DNA of 64,000 bases from Lentzea tibetensis (GCF_007845675.1 NZ_VOBR01000031.1:1-64000); one strand, 5' to 3'. Shown: positions 7,118 through 15,770, numbered from the stretch's first letter. Notes: generated by a model not told the origin, from the letters alone. Numbers and translations: made by a program.

Positions 7118-8005
7118 TCACTCCGCGCTTCGGGCGAGCAGGACCGCGCCGTGCAAGGACGACGCGACCGTGCAGGCGCTCGGTGCGATCTCCGGCAGGG
7201 CGCGGTGGCCGCGCCGCAGTTCGCCGGTGTGCTTCGCCAGCCTGTCCACGAAACCGTCGAGGCCCGTCGCGAACGCGCCGCCGACGACGATGATCTCCGG
7301 GTTGAGCACCTCGGCGATGTTGACCAGCGCCGTCGCCATCGCGACGCACGCGTCGTCCACTGCGGACACGGCCCACAGGTGCTGGTGGGAGAAGCCGATC
7401 TGCAGGTCCTCGAACGAGACCTCGCCACCGCGGCGCATCGCCGCCCGTTGCAGCACGGCCGGGCCGGAGCACACCGACTGGAGGCAGCCGCGCCTGCCGC
7501 ACGCGCACGCTCGGCCGTACCGGTCGATGATCATGTGACCGAGCTCGATCGGCGGGTGTGGAGCAGCGGCCTTCACCTTGCCGTCGATCACGATCCCGCA
7601 GTCGATTCCCGCGTCGACCCCGACGTAGACGAGATCGTCGCAACCGGACACCGCCGACTCGGCGAGTGCCGAGAGCGCGCCGCGGTGGAGGTGCCGGACC
7701 TCGGCGCGGGGGAAGAGACCCGCGAGCGCCGAACGCAGATCGAGCCCCACCCAGTGGGACCGGTTCGACCAGACCGCGACGAGGCCCGCGGCGTCCAGGC
7801 TGGCTGGAACCGCCACGCCGACAGCGCCGACGGGTCCGGGCCAATCGTCCTGTGCGGACCGCACGTGAGCGGACAACGAGTCCAGATCGTGCTGCCACGA
7901 GTTTCCGGACGGCCAGTCGAAGCTGCTGCTGTGGACGAACCCGGCGTGGAACTCTGCGCGGAGCGAGACACCGTTGTCGCCGATGTCGATCCCCAGGTAG
8001 GCCAT
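7118..8005 (-). CDS. ROK-family protein, probably catalytically inactive
   Basis: A 295-residue ROK (sugar kinase/repressor) fold protein. The ROK zinc signature is clear: ELGHMII, then CACGRRGC. The N-terminal phosphate motif, normally DIGGTK, reads DIGDNG (residues 7-12). The catalytic Asp motif, normally NDAN before AALAE, reads HLHRGALSALAE (residues 105-116) with no Asp. The usual Glu after CxCGxxGCL is Gln. There is no N-terminal helix-turn-helix, so it is not a ROK repressor. ROK kinases occur in ansamycin clusters (RifN phosphorylates kanosamine), but this one looks unable to transfer phosphate. A sugar sensor or scaffold is a possibility (inference). Start ATG 8003-8005. Confidence 0.75.
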   Translation of the reverse strand: MAYLGIDIGDNGVSLRAEFHAGFVHSSSFDWPSGNSWQHDLDSLSAHVRSAQDDWPGPVGAVGVAVPASLDAAGLVAVWSNRSHWVGLDLRSALAGLFPRAEVRHLHRGALSALAESAVSGCDDLVYVGVDAGIDCGIVIDGKVKAAAPHPPIELGHMIIDRYGRACACGRRGCLQSVCSGPAVLQRAAMRRGGEVSFEDLQIGFSHQHLWAVSAVDDACVAMATALVNIAEVLNPEIIVVGGAFATGLDGFVDRLAKHTGELRRGHRALPEIAPSACTVASSLHGAVLLARSAE

Positions 8006-8090
8006 GTCGTGCCTTCCGTCACCAGTATTCGAAGCGGCCTTGGGTGCGGCAACTTCTGTCGTTCTTCTGTCATCGGCGGATCATCCCACC

Positions 8091-8161
8091 GTATAAGGAC
8101 AGGTATACCTCGCGTTACCCCTCAGTCGACCCCTAGTGAACTTTATGCCCATTTGTTCACT
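8091..8161. promoter_or_regulatory. AT-rich regulatory region with two inverted repeats upstream of the ROK gene
   Basis: GTATA (8091-8095) and TATAC (8104-8108) form an interrupted palindrome around AGGACAGG, and 8103-8108 is part of GGTATACC. AGTGAAC (8135-8141) and GTTCACT (8155-8161) are perfect 7-base inverted arms separated by 13 bases. Both lie in the 272-bp gap between the ROK start and the SARP stop. They could be operator sites for ROK transcription or the SARP terminator; no -35/-10 pair is convincing. Confidence 0.35.
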
Positions 8162-8277
8162 CTTTCGGAGCATCGTCACAAATGGTCGCCATTGCATTTT
8201 GCACGGGCAGTTCGGTGTGCAGTGAATCAGGAATCGTCGCGTCGAATACCTGCGGAGCTAGTGTTGTTCCGCGGTAG

Positions 8278-11259
8278 TCACTTCGCGCCACCATCGCGCC
8301 GCACGAGTTCCATCTGGTTGACCGCGAGTTCCGACCAATGAGGCATCTTGTACTCGAGGAACGTCAGATTCGCCTGCTGGGCCAGCTCGAGTGCGGGCGA
8401 GGCGTGGGTTCGCATCAGCTCGACCCGCGACAGCGTCAGCCGGGCACGGGCGGCGTTGACCCGGTCGTTGTTGCGCTCGCAGATGACGATCGCCGTCCCG
8501 AGCTGCTCGGCCGCGGCGTCGAGCCTCCCGCGATGCATGTCGACGACTCCGGCCAGGTGAACGGCGTAGCTCTGCCCTTGCCTGTCGTTGGCCTCGCGAA
8601 CGAGGTCCAGCACCTCGGCGATCAGCGTTGCCGCCGTCTCGTAGTCGCCCTGTGCGATGAGCACCTTGCAGATCTTGTACCGGATCTGCGACTCCATCCG
8701 CACGCTGCGCACCTCGCCGCAGATGAGGGCCGCCTTCTGGAGCAGTTCGAGCGCACGGGCCGCGCGGCCGTCGTCGAGCTCGATCTGGGCGATCTGCGAC
8801 AGCACGCCCGCCTGGCCGACGACATCGCCGACACGGGCGAAGTTCGCCAGTGCTTCGTGGTAGCGCCGCACCGCCTCGGCCGGTTGACCGGTCTGCCGGT
8901 CCAGCAGTCCGAGGTTCCGCAGCGTCAACGCGAGTCCGTGGGTGTCGTTCAGCTCGCGGAAGATGTCGAAGGCCGGGATCAGCACCTCGCGCGCGAGGTC
9001 CAGGTGGTTCTGGTTGAGGTGCAACGACCCCAGGGAACACAGGACCGCGCCGGTACCCCGGTGGTTGCCCTTGCTCCGGGTCAGGTGGAGCACCTGTTGA
9101 TGGGTGTCCATCCAGTCGTCGAAGTAGCTGCGCACCTCGAACAGCGAGACGGCGGTCACCGCGAGGTCCCAGCTCAGCTCGTCGAGCCCGGCGTCGACCC
9201 CGTGCGCGATGGCGGCGCAGATGTTGGCCCGTTCCAGCTCGAGCCACCGCAGCGGGTCCTCCACGACGGTCCGCATCTGCGCCGCAGGCAACGGCCAGCG
9301 ATCCGCTGTGCCGTGCAGGATCGCGAAGTCACCGCCGTAGAGTCGTCGGTGGGCGTGCTCGGCCGAGAAGAGCCAGGCGCCCAGTGCGCGCCGCAGCACC
9401 TCGAGCTCCGAGTCGGGTTCGATCTCCCTGAGGCGTTCCCTCGCGAAGATCCGGATCAGGTCGTGGAACCGGAACCTCGGGGCGGTCGGGGATCCGTTGT
9501 CGACGGCGTCGAGCAGTTGGGTGTCCACCAGGCGATCCAGCTGGTCGGGCGCGCGGGGATCGTTGTCCAGCGCCACGGTCGCCATCCACGCCGGGAACTC
9601 GTCGGTGTTGAGAGCGCCGAGGCGGCGGACCAGCGTGGCGGTCGACGCGTCGAGACCGCTGTAGGCGAGCGCGAGGGTGCCGCGCACGTGCATGTCCCCG
9701 TGCACCAGCTCGTCCAGCCGCTGCGACTCGTCGGCGAGCCGGGTGACCATCGACGACAGCGACCAATGTGGACGGGCCGCCAGCCGGGCGCCGATGATGC
9801 GGAGCGCGAGGGGGAGACAGCCGGCGATGCGCACGAGTGCTCGGGCTTCGCGCAGCTCGTTGTTCAGGCGCGCGGTGCCGACCGAGGCTTCGAGGAGCAT
9901 GAGCGCTTCTCTCGGCTCGAGCACGTCGACCGGTATCACCGCAGCGCCCGCCAGGCCCGCCAGCCGCGTGCGGCCCGTGAGCAGCACGGCGCACGTAGCC
10001 GTCCCCGGTACCAGAGCCGACACCTGCAGCTCGCTGGAGGCGTCTTCGAGCACGACGAGCACTCGCCGGTCCGCCAGGAACCCGCGGTACATCTCGGCGC
10101 GTTCGTCCTCGGTCTCCGGGATCGAGTCGCCGCCGACTCCCAGGGCGCGCAGGAAGCGTCCGAGCGCCTCGTGTGCGGTGATCGCCTGACCGGTGGTCGA
10201 CTTCAGGTTGACGTACAGCTGACCGTCCGGAAAGGACCGCGCCGCGACCTGGTGCGCGACCTGCACGGCCAGCGCGCTCTTGCCGACGCCCGCCTTGCCG
10301 ACGAGGCTGACCACCGGTACCGCACTGGCCGTCGCGCCGTTCCCGTCACGCAGCAGCGACTGTTCGATCGTCGCCACCAGTGCCGCGCGACCCGTGAAGT
10401 CGTGTATCGCCGAAGGCAGCTGTCGTGGGCTGGTCCAGCCGTCGCAGCGCGAGTCGGGGGCGGCCGGGGGTGGTGCCTGCACCAGCGAGCCGTTGTCGGC
10501 GAGGATCGCCACCTCGAGCTCCTTGAGCTTGGTGCCGGGATCCAGGCCGAGCTCGTTGATCAGCACCGTGCGACCGTCTCGATAGGCGTCCAGTGCCTCG
10601 CACTGCCTGCCCGACCGGTAGAGCGCCAGCATCAACAGGTAGCGGAACTCCTCGGAGAGCGGGTGCTCCACGACCAACGTGCGCAGCTCGCCGACGACGT
10701 CTCGGTGCCTCCCCAGCTCGAGCTCATGGCCGATGCACTCCTCGAGAGCGGTCGTGCGCAGCTCGTTCAACCAGACGAGTTGGTCGCGAACCCACGGAAC
10801 AGCTCCCTCCAGCACCGGCCCGCGCCACAGTGCGAGTGCGGATCTGAACGCCGTTACCGCACCTTTCAGGTCGTCGTGCCGGGCGAGTCGCCTCGCCTGC
10901 TCGATTTGCGACTCGAACAGGTTCGCGTCAATTCTTCTCGCGGCAACGTCGAGTTTGTACCCAGGACGCTGGGTGACGATGTTCGCGGGCAGCTCGAGCG
11001 CTTTGAACTCGCTCCGCAGGGCATGTACGCAGAACTGGACCTGTGCTCGTGATGTGGACGGCGGCGTGTTGTTCCAAATGGCTCCGACGAGCTGGTCGAT
11101 GCTGACGACCTGGTTCGCCCTGACGAGGAGAGTGGCGAGGACGACTTGCTGACGCCCGCCGAGTGGCCGCGCATCGCCAGATGGCGACACCAGCTCCAGG
11201 GGGCCGAGTGCACGAAAGGTGACATCGTTGTCAGCAATAGTTGTCCGTGGCACGTTCAT
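8278..11259 (-). CDS. AfsR/SARP-family transcriptional regulator with NB-ARC and TPR domains
   Basis: A 993-residue cluster-type activator. Residues about 12-95 are the OmpR-like winged-helix DNA-binding domain (FRALGPLELV, GGRQQVVLATLLVRANQVVS, RPGYKLDV). Residues 100-250 are the bacterial transcriptional activation domain (NLFESQIEQAR, ALALWRGPVL, HPLSEEFRYLLMLALYRSGRQ). An NB-ARC ATPase follows with P-loop LVGKAGVGKSALA (DNA near 10280-10320). The C-terminal third is TPR-like, with repeats such as HLNQNHLDLAREVL and LGLLDRQTGQPAEAVRRYHEAL. This is the AfsR layout, longer than short SARPs such as ActII-ORF4. It starts at ATG 11257-11259 behind GAGGTG. SARPs bind heptamer direct repeats 8 bp upstream of -10 elements; the elements at 6705 and 15727 are candidate targets. 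It is a likely pathway activator. Confidence 0.92.
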   Translation of the reverse strand: MNVPRTTIADNDVTFRALGPLELVSPSGDARPLGGRQQVVLATLLVRANQVVSIDQLVGAIWNNTPPSTSRAQVQFCVHALRSEFKALELPANIVTQRPGYKLDVAARRIDANLFESQIEQARRLARHDDLKGAVTAFRSALALWRGPVLEGAVPWVRDQLVWLNELRTTALEECIGHELELGRHRDVVGELRTLVVEHPLSEEFRYLLMLALYRSGRQCEALDAYRDGRTVLINELGLDPGTKLKELEVAILADNGSLVQAPPPAAPDSRCDGWTSPRQLPSAIHDFTGRAALVATIEQSLLRDGNGATASAVPVVSLVGKAGVGKSALAVQVAHQVAARSFPDGQLYVNLKSTTGQAITAHEALGRFLRALGVGGDSIPETEDERAEMYRGFLADRRVLVVLEDASSELQVSALVPGTATCAVLLTGRTRLAGLAGAAVIPVDVLEPREALMLLEASVGTARLNNELREARALVRIAGCLPLALRIIGARLAARPHWSLSSMVTRLADESQRLDELVHGDMHVRGTLALAYSGLDASTATLVRRLGALNTDEFPAWMATVALDNDPRAPDQLDRLVDTQLLDAVDNGSPTAPRFRFHDLIRIFARERLREIEPDSELEVLRRALGAWLFSAEHAHRRLYGGDFAILHGTADRWPLPAAQMRTVVEDPLRWLELERANICAAIAHGVDAGLDELSWDLAVTAVSLFEVRSYFDDWMDTHQQVLHLTRSKGNHRGTGAVLCSLGSLHLNQNHLDLAREVLIPAFDIFRELNDTHGLALTLRNLGLLDRQTGQPAEAVRRYHEALANFARVGDVVGQAGVLSQIAQIELDDGRAARALELLQKAALICGEVRSVRMESQIRYKICKVLIAQGDYETAATLIAEVLDLVREANDRQGQSYAVHLAGVVDMHRGRLDAAAEQLGTAIVICERNNDRVNAARARLTLSRVELMRTHASPALELAQQANLTFLEYKMPHWSELAVNQMELVRRDGGAK

Positions 11260-11317
11260 TTAGCACCTCGATCAGCTGCGTCGCGACCTCGCCGCGGAAT
11301 CTCTGGTGAAACACCTA

Positions 11318-11340
11318 GGTTCTGGAGGTTCCGGAGGTCG
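11318..11340 (-). repeat. Tandem 9-bp repeats upstream of the SARP gene
   Basis: GGTTCTGGA (11318-11326) and GGTTCCGGA (11327-11335), followed by the partial copy GGTCG, lie 59 bases upstream of the SARP start. Tandem short repeats in front of a SARP gene suggest a regulator-binding site, perhaps autoregulation. A TTGACG hexamer lies at 11358-11363 on the minus strand, but no matching -10 is convincing. Confidence 0.35.
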
Positions 11341-11493
11341 ACATGGCGTTCCCCGATCGTCAACAGTTGAAACATCACGGTCTTCTTCTGCGGTAAAGCA
11401 AGCAAAGAGCATGGTCGCGTTGATCAAAATGGTCCCGGATCTAACAAGACCGCACAGTGACGGCGGCAACTGCGAGTAGTAGCGAGCTGAGAC

Positions 11494-13677
11494 TCAATCG
11501 AGTTCGAATTCGGCCAACAACCTTGCCAGTTCCGCCCGTGATCCCGCGCCGTGGCGTCGCAACATCTGGCTCACATGGGTTCGCACGGTGCCCAGTGCGA
11601 TGCCCAGTTGCTCCGCGATCTCCGCGTTGGTCCGGCCGGCGAGTATCAGTCTGGCGATGTCTTCCTGACGCCTTGTCAAGGTCGTGCTCGTGCCGCTCTT
11701 GCGAGACACGATGTCGACGAGTCCGGTGTGCGTCAACCGGGTGCCGCGGGCATGTGCTTTCCGGTAGAGACCGCTCCCGAGCTCGGCGACGGCCATCTGC
11801 TCCGCTGCCCGAGTTCTCTGCTTCCAGTATTCCCACGGTTCGGTTCCGGCGCGCTGGAGGGCCTGTGCGGCCGCTCCGAGCAGGACGGCGGTCTGGGAAG
11901 CATCACCCTGCCGGCTCGCCACGAGAGCGAGGCCGTGCAGCGCGAAGGAGAGAAAATAGGTTGTGTTCGCGCCGGTGATGACTCCTTCGGTGAAACACGT
12001 TCGAGCCTCGTCGAGATGGTCGCAGTCGAGCATCGCGAACCCGGCCGACGTGTGCACGTAGCACTTCCGGTAACCAGCGGCGTCGTCGGTCAGCAGTAAA
12101 AGAGACTGCCGTGCGACCGCGAGGGCTTCATCTTTCTGGCCGATCTGGCACAACGCTTTCACGAGATTCGACATGCACAACGCACTTCTCAGTGCGTCCC
12201 CGGACTGAACGGCTTGTCGGACGCTCGCCCGCAAGACGTCGATGGCTTGAGCGTCGTCGCCGGCCTGAATGGCTGCGAAGCCCACGGTGTTGAGCGCCAC
12301 GGCCTGGTAAGCCGACGACCTGGATTTCCACAGATTCCGCAACTGGTTGGCGTGCCGCAGTGCTTCGGCGCCCTGTTCCAGTCGTATGTGGGACCATGCG
12401 GCGAAGTAGTGAACTTCCGCCGCGTAGTCGGAGTAACCGTGCTCGGCGAGCATCTGTTGTGCGAGGTGCAGGACTCGCTTGGCGTGTCCGTGCCGGGTCC
12501 AGGCATCGAGGATCGAAATGGCGAGGTATCCGTGCCTGGGGTCATTTCGCCGCTTGCACCAGTCGTGCGCGTTGATGAGGTGTGCGTGCAACACGAGGAT
12601 GCGATCCTCGTTCGGCCGCGGTTCGTCCAGCTCCCAACCGGAGCGGGCGTGGTCGACCAGTGCGGCGACCAGTCTGTCGTAGGTCTGATCGGTGCCGTTG
12701 GTCGCTTTCAGGCGGTCGGCGGCGAACTGGCGAACAGGTTCGAGCAACCTGAACAGCAGCAGTTGATCTTTTTCCTCCTCGCGGACCAGCATCGACTTCG
12801 CGCACAGCGAAGAAATGACGTGGATGGCCGCGTGCCGCGGCGTGCTGCTGTCGCCGCAGACGCGCACTCCGAGGTCGAGGTCGAAGGTGCCAACCAAGAT
12901 CGACAGCCGGTTCAACGCGTCGCGCTCGCCCGCGGAAAGACGTTCGTAGCTCCACGCGACCACCGCGTCGATGGTGCGGTGCCGCGGCGGCGATGCCGGA
13001 TCGACCTGGTCGCCTGGGACCAGGGTGGACCGCATCGACTTCTCGAGCGCCTGCTCGATCTCGGCGAGCGAGAGCGTCCGCAGCCGGCGCGCGACGAGCT
13101 CGATGGGCAGGGGGAGATGTTCCACGCGATCGCACAGTCGGCCGATCAGGTCGTGGTCGCGGTCCCCGGCGACCAGGTGCGCCTGTACCGCGTCCGCTCG
13201 TCGGAGGAAGAGCGCGGTCGCGTCCGCGGGGTCCATCGGTCCGATGTAGACGCAGGCCTCACCGTCGAGGTCGAGTGGTTGCCTGCTGGTGACGAGAACC
13301 CTGAGGCGGTCACACGCCCGGAGGAGCTGGGTGACCACTTGGGCGCACGCCTCGACGAGGTGCTCGCAGTTGTCCAGCAGGACAACGGACTGGGTGCTCG
13401 CCAGTTGTTGAACGACCGCGCCGATGATGCTTCCGTGCACCTGTTCCCGCACGTCCACCGCGGACGCGATCGCGTGCCAGATCGAGTCGGGTCGCGACAC
13501 GACGTCCAGATGAACTCGGACGGCCTGGTGGTCGTTCTTGAGCACTTCTTCGGCGAGCCGGGTCTTCCCGCTGCCGCCAGGTCCGACCAGGGTGACGAGT
13601 CGCCTGGACCTGAGCAGGCGTCTGACCTCGTTGAGCTCGCCGGCTCGGCCGATGAAGTCGGCGAGGTCGCGCTTCAC
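11494..13677 (-). CDS. LuxR-family transcriptional regulator with NB-ARC ATPase
   Basis: A 727-residue protein. It opens directly with the ATPase, FIGRAGELNEVRRLL and P-loop LVGPGGSGKTRLAEEV, Walker B VVLLDNCEHL and LRVLVTSRQPL. A TPR-rich middle (ALNTVGFAAIQAGDDAQAIDVL and others) and a C-terminal LuxR helix-turn-helix (LTRRQEDIARLILAGRTNAEIAEQLG, GTVRTHVSQML) follow. I place the start at GTG 13675-13677, whose GTGA overlaps the TGA of the gene at 15203, so the two are translationally coupled. The frame is open to 14208, but that extension is an Arg/Pro-rich shadow of the neighbour. The architecture resembles LAL-type regulators of macrolide clusters, which usually act as pathway activators. 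Confidence 0.87.
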   Translation of the reverse strand: MKRDLADFIGRAGELNEVRRLLRSRRLVTLVGPGGSGKTRLAEEVLKNDHQAVRVHLDVVSRPDSIWHAIASAVDVREQVHGSIIGAVVQQLASTQSVVLLDNCEHLVEACAQVVTQLLRACDRLRVLVTSRQPLDLDGEACVYIGPMDPADATALFLRRADAVQAHLVAGDRDHDLIGRLCDRVEHLPLPIELVARRLRTLSLAEIEQALEKSMRSTLVPGDQVDPASPPRHRTIDAVVAWSYERLSAGERDALNRLSILVGTFDLDLGVRVCGDSSTPRHAAIHVISSLCAKSMLVREEEKDQLLLFRLLEPVRQFAADRLKATNGTDQTYDRLVAALVDHARSGWELDEPRPNEDRILVLHAHLINAHDWCKRRNDPRHGYLAISILDAWTRHGHAKRVLHLAQQMLAEHGYSDYAAEVHYFAAWSHIRLEQGAEALRHANQLRNLWKSRSSAYQAVALNTVGFAAIQAGDDAQAIDVLRASVRQAVQSGDALRSALCMSNLVKALCQIGQKDEALAVARQSLLLLTDDAAGYRKCYVHTSAGFAMLDCDHLDEARTCFTEGVITGANTTYFLSFALHGLALVASRQGDASQTAVLLGAAAQALQRAGTEPWEYWKQRTRAAEQMAVAELGSGLYRKAHARGTRLTHTGLVDIVSRKSGTSTTLTRRQEDIARLILAGRTNAEIAEQLGIALGTVRTHVSQMLRRHGAGSRAELARLLAEFELD

Positions 13678-15203
13678 CGGTCTGCTCTGCCCGGCCGCAG
13701 GAACCCGCCGGCCCCGACTCCCAGTCGGCTGACCTCGGCTGCGATCTGCGCGCGAGATCGCAGGCCGAGCTCTGCCTTGAGGCGGTGAACGCACTGCTCC
13801 GCGGTGCGGAGCGACACGTGCAGCCGAGCCGATATCTCGCGGTTGGTCAGCCCTTCCGCGATCAGCGTGGCGACCTTGGTCGCGCGGGTGTCCTGCCAGA
13901 TGGTGGGGTCGGTGGTCGCCCCCCGAGCCGCGCACCGGGAGGTCAGCTGATCGCCCAGCTCGCCGACGAGTCCGCGGACCAGTGCCGAAGCCAGTGCGCG
14001 CCAGTCCTTCGTGCGCGGGGGAGTGAGGGTGAGTGCCTGGAAGAGGTTGGCCTGCTCCGCGTGCCACGTGGTCCTCGTGTCGATGCTGTCGGCCGCCGTG
14101 GCCATCGTGACGAGGCCGGTCCTGAGCGACTCGATGGCGGCGGCGAGCTCGCCGGTGTTCTGCAGGACGACTGTGGTGAAGGCGCGCACGCTCGCCGGCA
14201 TTCGGCACCGGTCGTCCGTCCGTCCCGGTGTCAGAAGCGACTTCGCCGCCAGCGACTGAACCACCTGCCAGCTCATCGCAGGCTGGACGAGGCCGAAGAG
14301 CTCCCTGCTGACTCCGCCGGGCATGACGGCGATGGCGTGCACAGCCGACTTCTCGTCGGCGGACAGCGACCGGTAGCTCCAGTCGATCGCGGCGTGGAGG
14401 GACTGGTGCCGGGGAGGTGCGTCTCGCGGAGCACCCTCGAGCAGTGCGATCCCGGTGTCGAGACTGGAGAGGATCTCCGCCACCGAGAGGACTCTTCTCA
14501 AGCGTGCGGCCAGTTCCAGCGCGAGTGGCAGCCCGCCCAACCGGTCGCAGAGCAGGCGCAGCCGGGCCGGACTTTCCTGCGCGTGGGGGTCGATGCCGAG
14601 CTGGTGCGTGCGGTCGGTGAACAACCTGGCCGCGTCATCCGGCTGCAACGACCGGAGGAGGTACGTCTTCTCCTGCGGGAGTCCGAGTCGCTCCCGGCTC
14701 GCCACGACGATCTTCACCCTGGGACAGCTCTGGAGCAGGGTCCTCGCCACCTGGACGCACGGGGACAGTATTCGTTCCGGGCTGTCGAGCACGATGAGGT
14801 GAGGATTGCGGTTCAACGCGGTGGTGAGGGATTCGAGCCGCAGCGCCGGTAGATGTGCTGAATTGCAGATCGCGTCAACGACGTCCCGCGCGGAATGGGT
14901 TGTGGTCAGGTCGATGAATGCGACGTGTTGACGTCGTTCGACGAGCGCTTGAACCGCACGCGTCTTGCCCACGCCCGGTGGGCCGGTCACGGTGAGCAAT
15001 GCGTGGTGAGTGATCAGCCGGTTCAACGCCGCGAGGTCGTCCGCGCGGCCGAGCATCGGGTTGAGGCGTTGTGCGGGCAGTGGGGACGTGCTGCGCCGGC
15101 GGCGGTACCCGCGTTGACGGCAGGCGGCGGAGCAGTACGTGGCCTGCGGTCTGAGAGATGAGCCGCACTCCAGGCAGCGTGAAATTGAGGATTCCGCGCC
15201 CAT
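13674..15203 (-). CDS. NB-ARC/LuxR regulator with N-terminal zinc-ribbon
   Basis: A 509-residue protein with three parts. Residues 10-28 hold CLECG...YCSAAC, a CX2C-X10-CX3C cluster followed by RQRGYRRRR, a small treble-clef zinc site with a basic tail. Then an NB-ARC-like ATPase (P-loop TVTGPPGVGKTRAV, Walker B HLIVLDSPERIL, GLPLALELAARLRR). Last comes a C-terminal LuxR helix-turn-helix (VATLIAEGLTNREISARLHVSLRTAEQCVHRL). It starts at ATG 15201-15203 behind GGGAGGG. It lacks the long TPR region of its partner, with which it overlaps by 4 bp. The zinc site on this ATPase/LuxR scaffold is unusual. It could contact DNA, RNA or a partner. Function in cluster control is inferred from context. Confidence 0.85.
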   Translation of the reverse strand: MGAESSISRCLECGSSLRPQATYCSAACRQRGYRRRRSTSPLPAQRLNPMLGRADDLAALNRLITHHALLTVTGPPGVGKTRAVQALVERRQHVAFIDLTTTHSARDVVDAICNSAHLPALRLESLTTALNRNPHLIVLDSPERILSPCVQVARTLLQSCPRVKIVVASRERLGLPQEKTYLLRSLQPDDAARLFTDRTHQLGIDPHAQESPARLRLLCDRLGGLPLALELAARLRRVLSVAEILSSLDTGIALLEGAPRDAPPRHQSLHAAIDWSYRSLSADEKSAVHAIAVMPGGVSRELFGLVQPAMSWQVVQSLAAKSLLTPGRTDDRCRMPASVRAFTTVVLQNTGELAAAIESLRTGLVTMATAADSIDTRTTWHAEQANLFQALTLTPPRTKDWRALASALVRGLVGELGDQLTSRCAARGATTDPTIWQDTRATKVATLIAEGLTNREISARLHVSLRTAEQCVHRLKAELGLRSRAQIAAEVSRLGVGAGGFLRPGRADR

Positions 15204-15408
15204 GAGCTCGTCGCCCTCCCGCGGCTATTTGACGCAGATCTGACGACCGGTTCAGCAGGTGCTCGTACCGTACGGCGGGCGTTGGTCTTGTGTCCAGACC
15301 GTGAGTTCGTCTGGGATGTCGTCTCAAATGGGGGTCGGCAGCGCTGCGAAGTGCGAAGATCCACAGTTGCGCGGTTGGTTCAACGGTTCTGGTGTGATGA
15401 GCGCGACA

Positions 15409-15436
15409 AATAAAGTGAGGATCGCTCACTTTTATT
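15409..15436 (-). terminator. Inverted repeat after the biotin carrier gene, probable terminator
   Basis: AATAAAGTGAG (15409-15419) pairs with CTCACTTTTATT (15425-15436) across a five-base loop, one base bulged. It lies 25 bases past the BCCP stop on the minus strand, so a terminator is likely. The AGTGAG/CTCACT core is also symmetrical enough to be an operator for the LuxR pair downstream. Confidence 0.5.
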
Positions 15437-15460
15437 GTTCACCGATGTTCTTTCGCGGGC

Positions 15461-15679
15461 CTAGTGCTCGACGAGTGCGATCACGTCACCTTCCTGGACG
15501 AGGTCGCCCGCCTTCACCACGATGTCGACGAGCGTGCCCGTCCGTTCGGACCGCACCGGAATCTCCATCTTCATCGACTCGAGGATGACCAGGTCCGTTT
15601 CCGGTGTGACCGCCTCGCCTCGACGGACGAGCACGCTCGTCACGTTGCCCACGATCTCCGCAAGCACCTCTTCGGGCAT
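15461..15679 (-). CDS. Biotin carboxyl carrier protein (biotinyl-lipoyl domain), stand-alone
   Basis: A 72-residue protein that is just one biotinyl domain. The biotinylation motif ESMKME carries Lys37 in the usual hairpin, flanked by GNVTSVLVRRGEAV and the C-terminal GDLVQEGDVIALVEH. It would carry CO2 between a biotin carboxylase and the carboxyltransferase encoded at 204-1610. Actinobacteria more often fuse this domain to the biotin carboxylase alpha subunit, so a separate tiny carrier inside the cluster is notable. The biotin carboxylase itself is not in the window. Start ATG 15677-15679; its promoter element (15727-15770) is shared with the methyltransferase at 5707. A lipoyl carrier is a formal alternative, but ESMKME favours biotin. 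Confidence 0.88.
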   Translation of the reverse strand: MPEEVLAEIVGNVTSVLVRRGEAVTPETDLVILESMKMEIPVRSERTGTLVDIVVKAGDLVQEGDVIALVEH

Positions 15680-15726
15680 CGGGAGCCTTCTTCCCTCGGT
15701 TCGCAGATGAGCGGTCTATTCGGACA

Positions 15727-15770
15727 ATTCTAGAGCGACCCGCTTTCGTCTTGATTTTGTGCACGTTTCG
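15727..15770 (-). promoter_or_regulatory. Shared promoter element, copy 2 (biotin carrier gene)
   Basis: On the minus strand: GAAACGTGCACA, then AAATCAAGAC, then GAAAGCG, 8 bases, then TAGAAT (15727-15732). It aligns without gaps to copy 1 at 6705-6748. Three A-rich heptamers lie 11 bases apart (GAAACGT, AAAATCA, GAAAGCG), in keeping with SARP-type direct repeats. Confidence 0.55.

Noticed and set aside
7118-8005. Annotation as glucokinase
   Set aside because: The ROK fold is clear, but the phosphate-binding motif and catalytic Asp are absent.
8338-11052. A 904-codon plus-strand open frame opposite the SARP gene
   Set aside because: It is an antisense shadow. The minus strand carries clear winged-helix, activation-domain, NB-ARC and TPR sequence.
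11272-11469. A 65-codon minus-strand frame upstream of the SARP
   Set aside because: It has no ribosome-binding site or conserved feature and occupies the expected SARP promoter region.
13678-14208. N-terminal extension of the second LuxR protein
   Set aside because: The extension is Arg/His/Pro-rich and overlaps the upstream regulator in another frame. GTG 13677 with a 4-bp overlap is the natural start.
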